From: Rhodosorus marinus
Taxonomy: Eukaryota; Rhodophyta; Stylonematophyceae; Stylonematales; Stylonemataceae
Reading direction: 5' to 3'
DNA length: 64,000 nt
Assembly: GCA_029953675.1 (NCBI GenBank)
Contig: JAMWBK010000008.1
Coordinates: 901,001 to 965,000, forward strand
In this document: one piece after another, positions 1-9,994 of the stretch
How the letters are laid out: the number at the start of each line of letters is the position of its first letter
Position numbering within the stretch: the first letter of the stretch is position 1
Notes under the pieces: generated by a model
Told to the model about the DNA's origin: nothing
Database searches by the model: none
The model's input: the letters and a program-made list of their open reading frames with translations, nothing else
Program-made: the position numbers and the translations under genes

Positions 1-434
1 GCTCTGAATGTCGTACCATACTCTCGAGAAAGCCTTCAAAGTGCCAAACCGATGGTCTACCAACTCATCAAGGCATGAACTGACATTAACAAAGAAAGCA
101 TATCTTAGATTATGCAATCATAGTACAAAGTATATATTTTATATGAAATATTATTCTATATTTAGATATATTTGTTTCTATTTTATGAATGTTGTTGGTT
201 TCGAGGACTTGTTCAACCCATGGGGTTCATCTGTTTTGACGAGGATGAGATGGGGATGAACTAGTTCAGCTCGGATTGGTTGTGGATGTAGGTTTCTGCT
301 TCTTTGGAGTATTTCGTAGGTTGTTTGGTTAGGACGAACAGGAAGCAAAAGGGTTGATTTTGAAGGGCAAAACGTGTAGCTTGGGTGGTCCACGGTTTCC
401 TGTTGTTAGTGTGTCCTTTTTGTTTGGTTGAGCG
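1..434. other. Upstream region of COPE, no gene seen
   Basis: AT-rich at about 110-190, then mixed sequence leading into the COPE start. Short open frames here have no recognisable content. It presumably holds the COPE promoter and 5' UTR; I see no distinct motif. Confidence 0.4.
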
Positions 435-1491
435 ATGGATGAGGAACTTTTTGAGCTCAAGAACTATTTCTACCTCGGAAACTTTGCTGCTGCCATTCAG
501 GAAGGTACCACGTTGTCTGTGGAAGATCTAGGTTTGAAGATCGACAAGGATGTGTATCTGTTTCGGGTGGATATCGCGAAGGGGAACCTCGATAAGGTGA
601 TGTCGAAGGTTGGCGATGAAGCGCCTTTGGCGTTGAGGGCTGTGAAATTGTACGCGACGTATTTGAAGGATCGTTCAAATTCGGTGATAATAATAGAAAC
701 CATAAAGGAGTGGATGGAAGATGCAGCTTGTGCTTCGAACTCGACGTTCCTGCTGATGTGCGCGATGATCTATGCGCAAGAGAAGGACTTTGACAATGCC
801 TTGCGGTTAGCGAACAAGGGAATTACAATGGAGCATAAGGCTTTGAAAGTTCAGATATTCATCGCAATGGACAGAGTCGACAACGCAAACGTCGAGCTTG
901 AAATAATGAGAAGGTTCGCACTTGCCTCTGGAAGCATCCGATGGCTTTTGAGAGTCTTCAGCTACTGATTTACTGGTTCAATTTCTCGACCGCAGGGAGG
1001 ATGAATACGCAACTCTAACCCAACTGTGCTCGTGCTGGGTCAACCTGGCAAGTGGCGGCTCGGCTGTCCAAGAGGCACTCTATACATATCAGGAATTGCT
1101 GGAGAGGCATGGATCGACAGAGCCGCTTTTGAATGGAGTCGCGCTCTGCCAGATCGCATTGAACAAGTGTGCAAGCCTACCCGACCTCTGGGAATCCCGC
1201 AGCAAACAGAGGTGGAACTGATCGAAGTATTCTACTATTTCCATTATCTGCAGATATGATGACGCGGAGAGGACTCTCCAAGAGGCTTTGGGGAAGAATC
1301 CAAACCACCCGGACACTTTGGCAAATTGCATTGTATGCTCAACGCACAAGAAGAAACGACAGGAGCTTGTAGATCGGTACAAGGCACAGCTCGAAACAGT
1401 GGGTGGAGAAGATCATGCATGGTTGAACGCGGAGAAACAGTTCAGGACTATGTTTGACTCTGCAGTTGCATCTGCGATTGCAGACGCTTGA
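435..1491 (+). CDS. COPE: Coatomer subunit epsilon (epsilon-COP)
   Basis: Epsilon subunit of the COPI coat, which acts on Golgi-to-ER vesicles in the cytoplasm. Three exons are inferred: 435-913, 996-1166 and 1254-1491, with introns of 82 and 87 nt, GT-AG borders and matching phases. They give 295 aa; human COPE is about 308. The N-terminus DELFELKNYFYLGNF matches the family start (DELFDVKNAFYIGSY in animals). TPR-like helical repeats fill the whole length, with the family blocks NSTFLLMCAMIY near residue 100 and NPNHPDTLANCIV near residue 235. The start is the first ATG of the open frame and sits directly at the family N-terminus. The gene converges with dapB, which ends 314 nt downstream on the other strand. 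Family assignment is firm; splice sites are inferred. Confidence 0.9.
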
Positions 1492-1804
1492 TGAGAAGAA
1501 ACTTTTTTCCACCGTGCGCGCAATGACTATTCTACCATCAACATATGCACTTTGTAAATGAGAGACTTTTTTCAGCTCGAACCCAGGCAAAGTCGATTTC
1601 TCACAAGTTGAACTTCATATTTCAAATAGTCTTAGTTGATAATCCTCTCCAAAGGAACTGCTCGTTGATCGCTGTTAAGAAAAGGTTGCCCAAAAATGTT
1701 TGGCTAACGAAGAAACCAAAAATCTCGGACCAGACCCCTTCCAGCAGCAGGGCTTGGCACAGAAGCAGATTGGATCCAACAAACCTTCCCTGTGTTCGAA
1801 CGAT
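1492..1804. other. Intergenic, between convergent genes
   Basis: Holds the 3' UTRs of COPE(+) and dapB(-). No gene or repeat seen. Confidence 0.5.
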
Positions 1805-3132
1805 TCATTGCATCTTCCCACTTCGGAGAATGTCAATCATGTTGAAAATCTGTTGGTCCCCGCCGAGCGCCCTCTTCTCAACGAGGAACTCCGCGGCGTC
1901 CACGGTTCCCTCTGCATAGACGAGACGACCTCTTACGTTGTGCTTGAACTCCAGAGTCACCGTTCCATCTGGACTGGTCAACGTGTATGTATGATAGGCG
2001 TGGCCCTTCAGATATTTCATAGGTACCCCCATTCGATCCAGCTGCTCCGCCTCAGTGCGGACTTTCTCGACATGGTCTACAGGGAAGTCTACTCCCATAT
2101 CATTGAAAGAGTTAATCACCGCCTTCGCTGTTCCCGATGTGTCTGCCTTGGTAGATTGGTGTGACTCAACCACATTCATAGTATAGCCAGACAGGCATCC
2201 AGGAAATTCTGTCGAGATGGACTTCATCATAGCCTGAAAAGCCACGATCTGTTTGCCCATGTTTGGAGCGATGACCGAATACACGCCGGAGGACCTCATC
2301 ACCGCCTCTCTCTGCTCGAGAAAAAATGCACGTTGATTAATCAGATCACGAGAACACTATAGGTTTCAGGCATTGACCAACCATTGCTTCTTCGTCTCCT
2401 CCTGTTGTGCCTATGATGCTGTCAATGCCATACTTGGCGTAAAGCTCCACATTTCCGTTCACAGCAGTGGGGTGGGTGAAGTCTATCGCGACGACCCCTG
2501 GATATTTCTCCTTCACCTCTTTCAAAGCCTGATCTCGTTCGTCAGGTCTTTCGAAGCGCAACCAGAAGAAAAATTTTGAAGCAGGCTAAGTCCAAAAGGC
2601 TTTTCAGCGAGTACATATGTTGGAAACCTACCTGACCAGTTCAACCGAGTTTCCCTCAATTTCCATTGAAGTAACGCCCACATCAGCCCCGGTGAGACCA
2701 ACTGGAACTAGGCTATACCAGAAAACAGAAGAATAAGGAGGGGATAGGATAGCAGCTAAGATGTACCTAAGACCACTTTGGCAAACTTGCTCACGTATGT
2801 CGCCGAGCAACGGCCTCAGCGGTCTCAAGGGCCATTCCACCAGGCATCCCATTCACCATGATATAGATCAACTCATCGCCCATGCTCATCCTAACCCCCA
2901 GCCGTGGTGCTCGCACAGTCATAGACCTCCCAAATCCCTTCGTGCCCGCCTCTAATCTCGGCCGATCACAGCATCCGTGACGTCCATGTCGACCACCACC
3001 TACAGCAGCCAAACCACTTCCGTTCACAAATCCAACCTCGTCTACCACGTTCATCGTTACTTGCCTCCAAAAGCCTTCTCCTGTCTCCCAAACAAAAGTT
3101 AAACTGCTTGACATGAACAGAGAGGGGCACAT
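1805..3132 (-). CDS. dapB: Dihydrodipicolinate reductase, plant type, probably plastid-targeted
   Basis: Reduces (hydroxy)dihydrodipicolinate with NAD(P)H in lysine synthesis, in the plastid by analogy with plants. Four exons are inferred on the minus strand: 3132-2795, 2712-2632, 2547-2382 and 2311-1805, giving 363 aa. The first ~80 residues are rich in Gly/Arg/Ser and look like a transit peptide. IMVNGMPGGMA near residue 90 is the nucleotide-binding glycine loop, IIGTTGGDEEAM the mid-domain loop, and VVESHQSTKADTSGTAKAV the catalytic stretch with the conserved His and Lys. The C-terminus YNMID-like block appears as FNMIDILRSGKMQ. I chose the first ATG of the open frame; a later Met (MNVVDEVGF) is possible. 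Intron phases 2/2/0 agree across all joins. The start lies only 115 bp from a divergent reading frame beginning at 3248. Confidence 0.88.
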
Positions 3133-3297
3133 TCATTGAAGATGTCTTCGAATCCATCATCGCCTCCGTCGATAAAAGTAAATCTCAATATCCTTTTCAT
3201 CCACATCGACTTTAAAAAGTTCTATTGAAAACAACATCGATAGGTCGATGAGTCCGGGCTCTGGGACAGGACAGCCTGTCCTCCTCGTTTGGCAAGT

Positions 3298-3596
3298 TGT
3301 TACGTCCTGGCCGAACAAGGAGTGTAGCCCAAAACAAGGCTAATAATAGATACGTCTAGATCTAATAATAGTACTCTAGCAAACCCAGGACATGAACCGG
3401 AAGCCTATAAATACGGAAGCTACGACCTTCCGTCTTAGGCCTAGAGCTGGTCCTCTAGCTAGTCCTCTAGCTAGTCCTCTAGCTAGTCCTCTAGCTCTAA
3501 TCCAGTAGGGTATCCAAGATAGATAAAAGACAAAAACAAAAAAGGGAATTTAAAATTATTTTGGATCACCGACACGCGTTAATGGGGAACGCGTCA
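3298..3596 (+). repeat. 5' LTR of the Ty3/gypsy element
   Basis: 299 bp, TGTTACG...GCGTCA. Compared with the 256-bp 3' LTR it carries an extra tandem run of CTAGCTAGTCCT-like units at about 3448-3495 and lacks an 11-nt segment near its start. The differences show the copies have diverged since insertion. Confidence 0.85.
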
Positions 3597-3737
3597 AGTG
3601 GTCTCATCGCATGAGTTGCGATTGAGGAACATGAATGAGCCCAGAACCTGAAAACCTGGAAACCTGACAACCTAACAACCTAACAACCAGAAAAAAAAAC
3701 CAAAAAATTAAATAAATAACAATCTGACAACCAGAAG

Positions 3738-4214
3738 ATGACATCACTCATCAAGATTCAGGCTCCGCAGCCGGAAGCCTACGACGGGCGACGCGACGCC
3801 TTGCTCATCACTACGTTCCTGAACAGCCTGAGAACTTATTTCAAATTAGCGAGACTTCCCGACGACGATGACGAATACAACATTACCCTGCAGAAGGGTA
3901 TTTGACGGGTGATGCCTCCTACTGGTGGTCACTACTTCCCGACCACCAGAGACCAATGACATATGAAGGGTTCGAGCATACGCTCAAAGCCCAGTTCTAC
4001 CCAGCGGACGCCAAGATCCGTGCGAAACAGCAACTCGCAAAGGCGGAGCAGAGAACGACGGTAGCAGCCTACTCGGCTTACTTCAATAAATGTCTGATCC
4101 AGGTCGGAGCAATTTCGGATTCGGAGAAATTTGACAGACTTGTCGAAGGCCTGAAACCGGACGTCAAGCGGTACATCTATATACAAGATGTTACAACATT
4201 CGAGGAGGCTCAAA
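3738..4214 (+). pseudogene. Gag fragment of the Ty3/gypsy element
   Basis: Begins at ATG 3738 (MTSLIKIQAPQPEAYDGR) and hits a stop at 3904. A second frame carries the typical Gag core ALTGDASYWW-like, F..TLKAQFYPAD and VAAYSAYFNKCL up to the EEAQ motif near 4214. A frameshift therefore separates the two parts. The capsid domain ends where an inverted duplication begins, and no zinc knuckle was found. Confidence 0.75.
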
Positions 4215-4372
4215 GACAACCTTCCAGAAGGGAAGCGAAACTTCCCTTCTGGAAGGTTGACTGTCCATCTCAGCGCCTTCGATTTTTAGAGCCAGAGTTT
4301 GAGCCTCCTCGAATGTTGTAACATCTTGTATATAGATGTACCGTTTTACGTCCGGTTTCAGGCCTTTAACCA
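4139..4372. repeat. Inverted duplication of Gag sequence with central hairpin
   Basis: Arms of about 76 bp at 4139-4214 and 4297-4372 carry the same Gag stretch (KPDVKRYIYIQDVTTFEE) in opposite orientation. The centre (4217-4259) is a perfect 19-bp hairpin with loop CGAAA. Confidence 0.85.
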
Positions 4373-5168
4373 ATTCTTCAATCTCCTTTCATGGTTGACC
4401 AATAGTACTTCCTTTTCAAGTGGCCTCCGGTTGGCTTTTCATGGTAGCTCCGTAAAAGAGCGGGTACGAGACGTTCCGGAACGCAAGTCCTGTTATGCAA
4501 GAACAGGGTATCGTTCCTTCGCGTGAAACCTTGGGCAGCATACTTCTGGTCTTCCCGTAACACCTCACTGAATTCTGGGTCCTGAAGGTAAGCCTGCTGC
4601 CAGTTGAGGTCGCTGTTGATCGACGAAATTTTCGGACGCCGAAACAAGGTATTCAACGTACGAGCAGGAGTTGTACGCGCTATCAGCAGCAATCTTACAC
4701 TGGAAGGTGTACTTGGAGGGCACCCGATTCACCGTAAGAACCGACCACAACGGGCTGAGGTTCTTACACTCCCAGAAGGAACTTACGAAACGTCAAGCGA
4801 GATACATAAACCGGTTGATACCGTTCCAGTTCACTGTCGAGTACAAGAAAGGCAAGGAGAACATCGCCGATGCGTTAAGTCGACATGCCATCCACCACTT
4901 GGCAATTTCGTCGATCAACAGCGACCTCAACTGGCAGCAGGCTTACCTCAGGACCCAGAATTCAGTGGGGTGTACCGGGAAGACCAGAAGTACGCTGCCC
5001 AAGGTTTCACGCGAAGGAACGATACCCTGTTCTTGCATAACAGGACTTGCGTTCCGGAACGTCTCGTACCCGCTCTTTTACGGAGCTACCTTGAAGAGCC
5101 AACCGGAGGCCACTTGAAAAGGAAGTACTATTGGTCAACCATGAAAGGAGATATTGAAGAATTGGTTA
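4373..5168. repeat. Inverted duplication of RNase H/integrase boundary sequence
   Basis: About 260 bp at 4373-4630 (reverse) repeats 4904-5168 (forward). Both code for the stretch from the end of RNase H to the zinc-finger region of integrase. The reverse copy keeps the first zinc-finger His (SYHEKPTGGH) while the forward copy has lost it (SYLEEPTGGH). The ~270-bp spacer holds the RNase H fragment. Confidence 0.85.
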
Positions 5169-6263
5169 AATCTTGCAAGATTTGTCAGCGGCAAAAACCA
5201 ATACGAACTGCAGCAGGAACATTACAACCACTACCAATTCCAGACGGGAAATTTCAATCCGTATCGATGGATTTTATTACTAACCTACCTGTGACACCGG
5301 ACGGGTTCGACGCGATCTTCGTGATTGTCGATCGGTTCACAAAGTATGCCCGTTTCCTACCTACAACGACAACGGCGACGGCGCAACAAACCGCGAAGCT
5401 GTTCTTACGTCATTGGGTTAGGTTCGCTGGTATACCTAGAGACATCATTTCTGACCGAGACCCAAAATTTACGGGATTTTTCTGGAGGGAATTGTTGAAG
5501 ATGCTGCAAGTAAGGCAAAACCTGAGTACAGCATATCATCCACAGACAGACGGACAGACAGAGCGAATCAATCAGACGCTGGAGACGTACCTGAGGTGTA
5601 ATTCGTCTGCAACGAATTGGGCAGAAGACCTACCGATTGCAGAGCTGGTGTATAATCGTCAGATCTCGGAAGCGACGCAGTTTTCCCCTTTCGAGTTGAC
5701 TTATGGAAAGAACCCGACACTACCTCCCGACCTTAAAGTACCAGATGACCGAGACCGTTCGCTACCAATACCTGAAGCCGCCACGGTCCTCCTACAACGC
5801 CAAAAGGACCAACCTAGCCCGCGCCAACCTACGATATGCCCAAGAACGCCAACGCTTCTACTATGATCGAGGCAAAAGAGACCTCCACTTTGAACCAGGC
5901 GAATATGTGCTCTTGTCAACACGGAATCTTCAGCTCCCAGATTCAAACTATAAAATTCTACGAAAAATTGGTAACGTAGCATGTGAGATGGAGCTCCCGG
6001 GAGATTCTCAACTACATGATGTTTTCCATGTCTCGCTATTACGGACGTTCAATGGACCGGAACCTGAAGGCTCGCATGTAGTTCCTGCATTACAACCAGA
6101 CATACCACAGCGCGAGTTGAAGTCAGTTTTGGGACATCGTCGAGATGAAAAGAACCTGAATGAATACTTCGTTTACTTTGAAGGCGAGACAACGGACGAT
6201 TTGAGATGGTTACCCTACCATCAACTACCGCAGAACCAGAATACCAAGAAACAAATCCGGTAG
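4632..6263 (+). pseudogene. Pol fragment: RNase H, integrase and chromodomain-like tail
   Basis: RNase H at 4632-4903 (YEQELYALSAAILHWKVYL, VRTDHNGL, IADALSRH). Integrase zinc-finger at about 5090-5200 (GGHLKRKYYW...CKICQRQK). Integrase core from about 5260: SMDFITNLP, ISDRDPKFT and HPQTDGQTERINQ supply the D, D and E. A tail at about 6050-6263 ends FVYFEGETTDDLRWLPYHQL, resembling a chromodomain. Several frame changes occur (for example near 4970 and 5700-5860), so no full polyprotein is possible. Confidence 0.85.
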
Positions 6264-6329
6264 TATACAAACCTCCACAAGGCAGCTTCTTCTTCCACCG
6301 GATAGTTCTTTCTTTCAGTGGGGAGGAGT

Positions 6330-6585
6330 TGTTACGTCCTGACAAAACAAGTCAGCCGTCAGGAGTGTAGCCCAAAACAAGGCTAATAATAGATCGGTCT
6401 AGATCTAATATAGTACTCTAGCAAACCCAGGACATGAACCGGAAGCCTGTAAATGCGGAAGTTACGACCTTCCGTCTTAGGATTAGAGCTAGAGAAGGGA
6501 ATCCAAGATAGATAAAAGACAAAAACAGAAAAGGGAATTTAAAATTATTTTGGATCACCAACACGCGTTAATGGAGAACGTGTCA
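6330..6585 (+). repeat. 3' LTR of the Ty3/gypsy element
   Basis: 256 bp, TGTTACG...GTGTCA, directly followed by the CAAGT target duplication. A third, solo copy lies inverted at 21213-21456. Confidence 0.85.
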
Positions 6586-6879
6586 CAAGTCGTCTTATGG
6601 CGCTTGGGAGACCGGCCTTGGGGAGACTTGGCAGTTGCGCCAACTCCGGAAGACACCGTGGAGGTAGAGGAGTACTTTTGTGGAAATCCAGGAGAGAAAA
6701 TTCAGTTGTGGGCTCGACTCTGGGGCAGACCTGTTTTGCGATCCGAACAGGCTGAAAAGGAAGGCAACGGTCTGGTTGCAGATATCGCAGAGTCGAGTTG
6801 TGGATCGCTGAGCCAGTCTGGCTCCAGTTGTTGTATTGATTCTTCGGAGACTGGTTGGGGATCTCCCGATATCACCTAG

Positions 6880-7978
6880 TCTGTGAACGAAAGCATGATG
6901 GGCCTTAACCTTTATGAGTCTTCCTTTTGGGTGCGTAACTTCTTGTACTGGTACGCAACACGTCTTATCGTCAGGGACTGCGAACTTGAAGTACCAAAAC
7001 CTGGAAGATTGGGTGCCTCTTCAGTGAATTGCTGAGAGGGTGTGAGCCTAGGGTTGAAAACCTGTGGCGTTGACTGAAGGAGCATCCAATATTTGCAACT
7101 TTTATCCTTGATTGTCGCCGATATAGACCTGCGCAGAAGCCACTGAGGACAAACGGCCTTGTCCAGATCTTTTACTTCGCCGGGTATGGTCCTCGCAGCT
7201 ACTAATGCAGTTTTCCCTCGTTCATGCTGGTTTCTCTTGAATCGCTGAGAATTGGATAGCGCAAGCCCACATCGGCTTCGGCGGATAAACTACAGTGCCT
7301 TGAGGAGGATATTTACCCAGATCCTAGTTCTTAATCCAGTCTAAGAACGATAAACCTCTACAAAATAAACCCCAACTCTGGCACACAAACCACCAACCCC
7401 CCCCCCCCCCGGGGCACCAGTTTTAGCCGGGTTTAAAAGGTTTTGGGAGGCATTTGTCAGTTTTTCAATTAACCGCTGAAAAAATTGGATACCAGCAAGC
7501 CCACATCGAGCTTCTGCGGTTAAATTATCTTGGCTGGAGGAGGATAGTCATCCACCCTAACCGTAACCTTCCGCTTAAGAGTAGGTTGCGGACCGCGGCC
7601 CCGTCACATCATCCATGCACAAAAAAAAAGCATTGTTTTACCGGTTTTTATTCTTTTTTGATGGTTTTCAGAAGCTTTCCATTAAGCGATTGTAAAATTC
7701 AATGGAATGAAACATATTCGAAGTTGGCAAACGGAGCGAAGGGATTAGGGGGAGGATTTCTAGGGAGAAGAGGGCGGGGGGGGGAAGTGATATACAGTGG
7801 AGAGGACGCAAACAGATTTGTACGAGTTGGTGAAGAAGCTCTATATGATAATTAAAGGGCTAAATTGAGGAACCCTGGTTGTGAGTTGTCGTGTGGGATC
7901 ATAGAGGAGTGGTATCGTTTTGAGTGGTTTTGTTGAAGGAGAATATACGTACACTTTTGAGTGGGTTGTTTTTTTTCG
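6880..7978. other. Intergenic with a diverged direct repeat
   Basis: No convincing gene. A ~75-bp diverged direct repeat lies at 7239-7312 and 7469-7547 (shared GCAAGCCCACATCG and GAGGAGGAT words). A run of 13 or more C follows at about 7397. The last 150 bp form the promoter/5' UTR of the carrier gene. Confidence 0.4.
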
Positions 7979-8896
7979 ATGAGTGAAAGGGCGGCTATAG
8001 CCTCTCCTCTGAGTACCGGAGTGAAGTTTGCAACGGCTGGTCTCGGTGGTGTTGGAGGATGGATTCTTATTCATCCGTTTAATACCGTCGCCATTCGAAT
8101 GAATTTGGCCAGCGCAACCACAGGCGCCGGCACTCCGGCGGCGGGGAGCTTTCTTTCGTTTACGAGAAATGTTGTCGCCGAGGAGGGCTTCATGACGCTT
8201 TACAATGGATTGTCTGCCGGGATTTTGAGGCAGGTATTCTATGCCACTAGCAGATTCGGCTTGTACGAAGTATTCAGGGACATTTCGGCAAAGTACCGAG
8301 AGCCAGATCTAGCTTCAAGACTCGGTGTAGGGATTCTGTCCGGTGCGTGTGCAGCTTATATTAGTTGTCCCGCCGAGGTGACTCTGGTTCGTATGTCCAA
8401 CGATACGGCATTGCCGGCAGCAGAACGACGGAACTACTCCAGTGTCATCAACGCCGCTTACCGTATTGCGACGGAGGAGGGAATTGGAACGTTTTGGAGG
8501 GGTTCTACACCGTTTGTAATGAGGGCTATGCTGGTTGGTGCCACACAAGTGGGAACATACGACCAATTTAAGGTCATGTACAGAGGATATGGCGTTCCTG
8601 ACGGAATCTCGAATGTCTTTTGCGCTTCAATGAGTGCTGGTCTACTTTATTCACTTATTACAATGCCGTTTGAGACGGCGAAGAACAGAATGAGCTTCCA
8701 GAAAAAGGACCCTAAAACTGGTGAGCTCATGTACAGAGCGACAGGTCAAACGATCAGAACCGTGGCGTCAAAGGAAGGCGTGCTTGCGTTGTGGAGCGGT
8801 TTTCTTCCCTATTACGGACGATGCGGAGGACACACTGTATCCATGTTCATATTCGTGGAAGAGCTTCGACGGGTCTACAAGAGTCTTAGGTCATGA
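7979..8896 (+). CDS. Mitochondrial carrier, 2-oxoglutarate/malate (SLC25A11) type
   Basis: Six-helix inner-membrane carrier of 305 aa made of three ~100-residue repeats, single exon. The repeat signatures are HPFNTVAIR (near residue 28), CPAEVTLVRM (near 130) and MPFETAKNRM (near 225). The second repeat has LVRMSNDTALPAAERRNY and GTFWRGSTPFVMRAM, and the third ends GFLPYYGRCGGHTVSMFIF. These are hallmarks of the oxoglutarate/malate subgroup and its plant dicarboxylate relatives. The first signature is unusual: Asn replaces the acidic residue and the basic position is lost. I use ATG 7979 (MSERAAIAS). Substrate is inferred from family. Its stop codon overlaps that of the AlkB-like gene on the other strand. 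Confidence 0.85.
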   Translation: MSERAAIASPLSTGVKFATAGLGGVGGWILIHPFNTVAIRMNLASATTGAGTPAAGSFLSFTRNVVAEEGFMTLYNGLSAGILRQVFYATSRFGLYEVFRDISAKYREPDLASRLGVGILSGACAAYISCPAEVTLVRMSNDTALPAAERRNYSSVINAAYRIATEEGIGTFWRGSTPFVMRAMLVGATQVGTYDQFKVMYRGYGVPDGISNVFCASMSAGLLYSLITMPFETAKNRMSFQKKDPKTGELMYRATGQTIRTVASKEGVLALWSGFLPYYGRCGGHTVSMFIFVEELRRVYKSLRS

Positions 8897-9994
8897 CATG
8901 CTTTTCTTGTAAACAAGAGATATTCGCGGACCCGCCAGCTTTCTTTCATTCTCGACCTTCACACAGTGTTGGTACGTTTCTTGGCAATCTCCTGTCATCA
9001 AGACCACGTCACCGCCGTTCACCCAAATTTCGTGTCTATTGCTGTTGTCGCCTATCCTCCTGAAACAGAACAGTCTCGTGTCCCCAACGGATACTACAGC
9101 GGTGTCCCTTGTCCAGTATAGTCCCTGATCAGGATCCGAATGGTACCTCATTCCACACCGCGAATCCTCATAATAATTTATCAAAACTCCGTCGAACTCA
9201 ACCCCGCATATTCCTGTGAGCTCCTTCGCCACTTCATCGATGATGGGAGTGAAGGAGCCACTGGCTTCCATTGTTTTTCCGCTGTACAGAAATGGCTTGC
9301 CATTTTGGTGCTGCCAGGCCGTCAGGCGGGACTCTTCCACATGCTTATCTTTAAGCTGGATTACTTCTCTTTTCAGATCCAGCTCTTTCCTCAAATCCAG
9401 AACGTTCAATTCCATCCTATCCAGCACGCCGGGCAACGTTTTGAACGGCAAGCTGTCGATATAGGACTGGATGTTATGTGGGACACGATCCTTAACGCCA
9501 AGCCTCTCGCACGACCATACTAGGTTCGATTTGTCTTTCGGTAAGAGATTATCTGCTTCGTGTCCCAGCCTGCTCAAGGCGGCTGAGAATGCAGGCTCGG
9601 CAGGCGAAGCTAAAAGCATTCCGCAAGCCCAAACTGCGTCGCTCAGATGTCCAATGCTGACATTAGCTTGATCATCAAATACCGCATCTACCAGACACTT
9701 AAATCGATCATCGATCACTAATGCGTCCCTCTCCTCCTTCTTGGAAAGCCGAACGACTTGTTTCGCCATTCGAAGAAGGGCGACCGCCATATGGGCGTTC
9801 CGAAGCTCATCCTGCCGCTTCACAGTTACCTTCAGAATGTCCTTCCACCCTTTCGCATAATTCAGCTCCGTCGCCGCAGGCAATAGACCAACCTCAGCTG
9901 CAAAATAACCCCCCTCCTTCGGCTCCCTCTTGCTCACTGCGCACCGTCCGCGGGGCCTCCCAAGCGAAGAAACAGGCAACCCAACAAATCCCAT
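8891..9994 (-). CDS. AlkB-like 2-oxoglutarate/Fe(II) dioxygenase with N-terminal helical repeats
   Basis: 367 aa, no intron seen. The C-terminal ~150 residues are an AlkB-family dioxygenase. MRYHSDPDQ gives the iron ligands His and Asp, ETYQHCV the distal His, and GPRISLVYK the 2-oxoglutarate-binding Arg; GVLINYYEDSRCGM is the usual strand before the HxD. The N-terminal ~180 residues are helical with repeat-like HLSDAVWACGML and KSNLVWSCERLG. These resemble the Trp-rich repeats of FASTK/RAP or algal OPR organelle RNA proteins. The first ~50 residues are basic and could be a transit peptide. ATG 9994 (MGFVGLPVSS) was taken because the upstream frame has only non-ATG starts. Substrate (nucleic acid base or protein) cannot be told from sequence. 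Confidence 0.8.
   Translation of the reverse strand: MGFVGLPVSSLGRPRGRCAVSKREPKEGGYFAAEVGLLPAATELNYAKGWKDILKVTVKRQDELRNAHMAVALLRMAKQVVRLSKKEERDALVIDDRFKCLVDAVFDDQANVSIGHLSDAVWACGMLLASPAEPAFSAALSRLGHEADNLLPKDKSNLVWSCERLGVKDRVPHNIQSYIDSLPFKTLPGVLDRMELNVLDLRKELDLKREVIQLKDKHVEESRLTAWQHQNGKPFLYSGKTMEASGSFTPIIDEVAKELTGICGVEFDGVLINYYEDSRCGMRYHSDPDQGLYWTRDTAVVSVGDTRLFCFRRIGDNSNRHEIWVNGGDVVLMTGDCQETYQHCVKVENERKLAGPRISLVYKKSMS

Larger units (their letters stand above)
3298..6585 (+). mobile_element. Ty3/gypsy LTR retrotransposon, rearranged and defective
   Basis: About 3.3 kb between two LTRs that begin TGTTACG and end GTCA. It is flanked by the direct 5-bp target duplication CAAGT (3293-3297 and 6586-6590). 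A candidate primer-binding site starts with TGG at 3599, and a purine run (GGGGAGGAG) lies just before the 3' LTR. Inside are a Gag fragment, an RNase H fragment, an integrase with DD35E core and a C-terminal chromodomain-like tail, in that order. Protease and nearly all of the reverse transcriptase are missing. Two nested inverted duplications occupy 4139-5168. It cannot be autonomous. The order RNase H-integrase and the integrase motifs place it in Ty3/gypsy, probably chromovirus-like. Confidence 0.9.
3248..6879 (+). pseudogene. Small host reading frame interrupted by the Ty3 element
   Basis: The frame starts at ATG 3248 and runs to 3297, where the retroelement begins. After the element and the second copy of its 5-bp target duplication, the same frame resumes at 6591 and stops at 6879. 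Removing the element plus one CAAGT copy leaves one open frame of 112 codons with no stop. The product is unrecognised. It is Trp-rich near the N-terminus (VLLVWQ, VVLWRLGDRPWG), has an acidic middle (EDTVEVEEYF) and a Ser/Cys-rich tail. Its start faces dapB 115 bp away, so the two may share a promoter region. That it is a real gene is inference; the open frame across the junction is directly visible. Confidence 0.45.

Noticed and set aside
7454..7855. 133-codon frame before the carrier
   Set aside because: Spans a diverged repeat and G-runs; no coding character.
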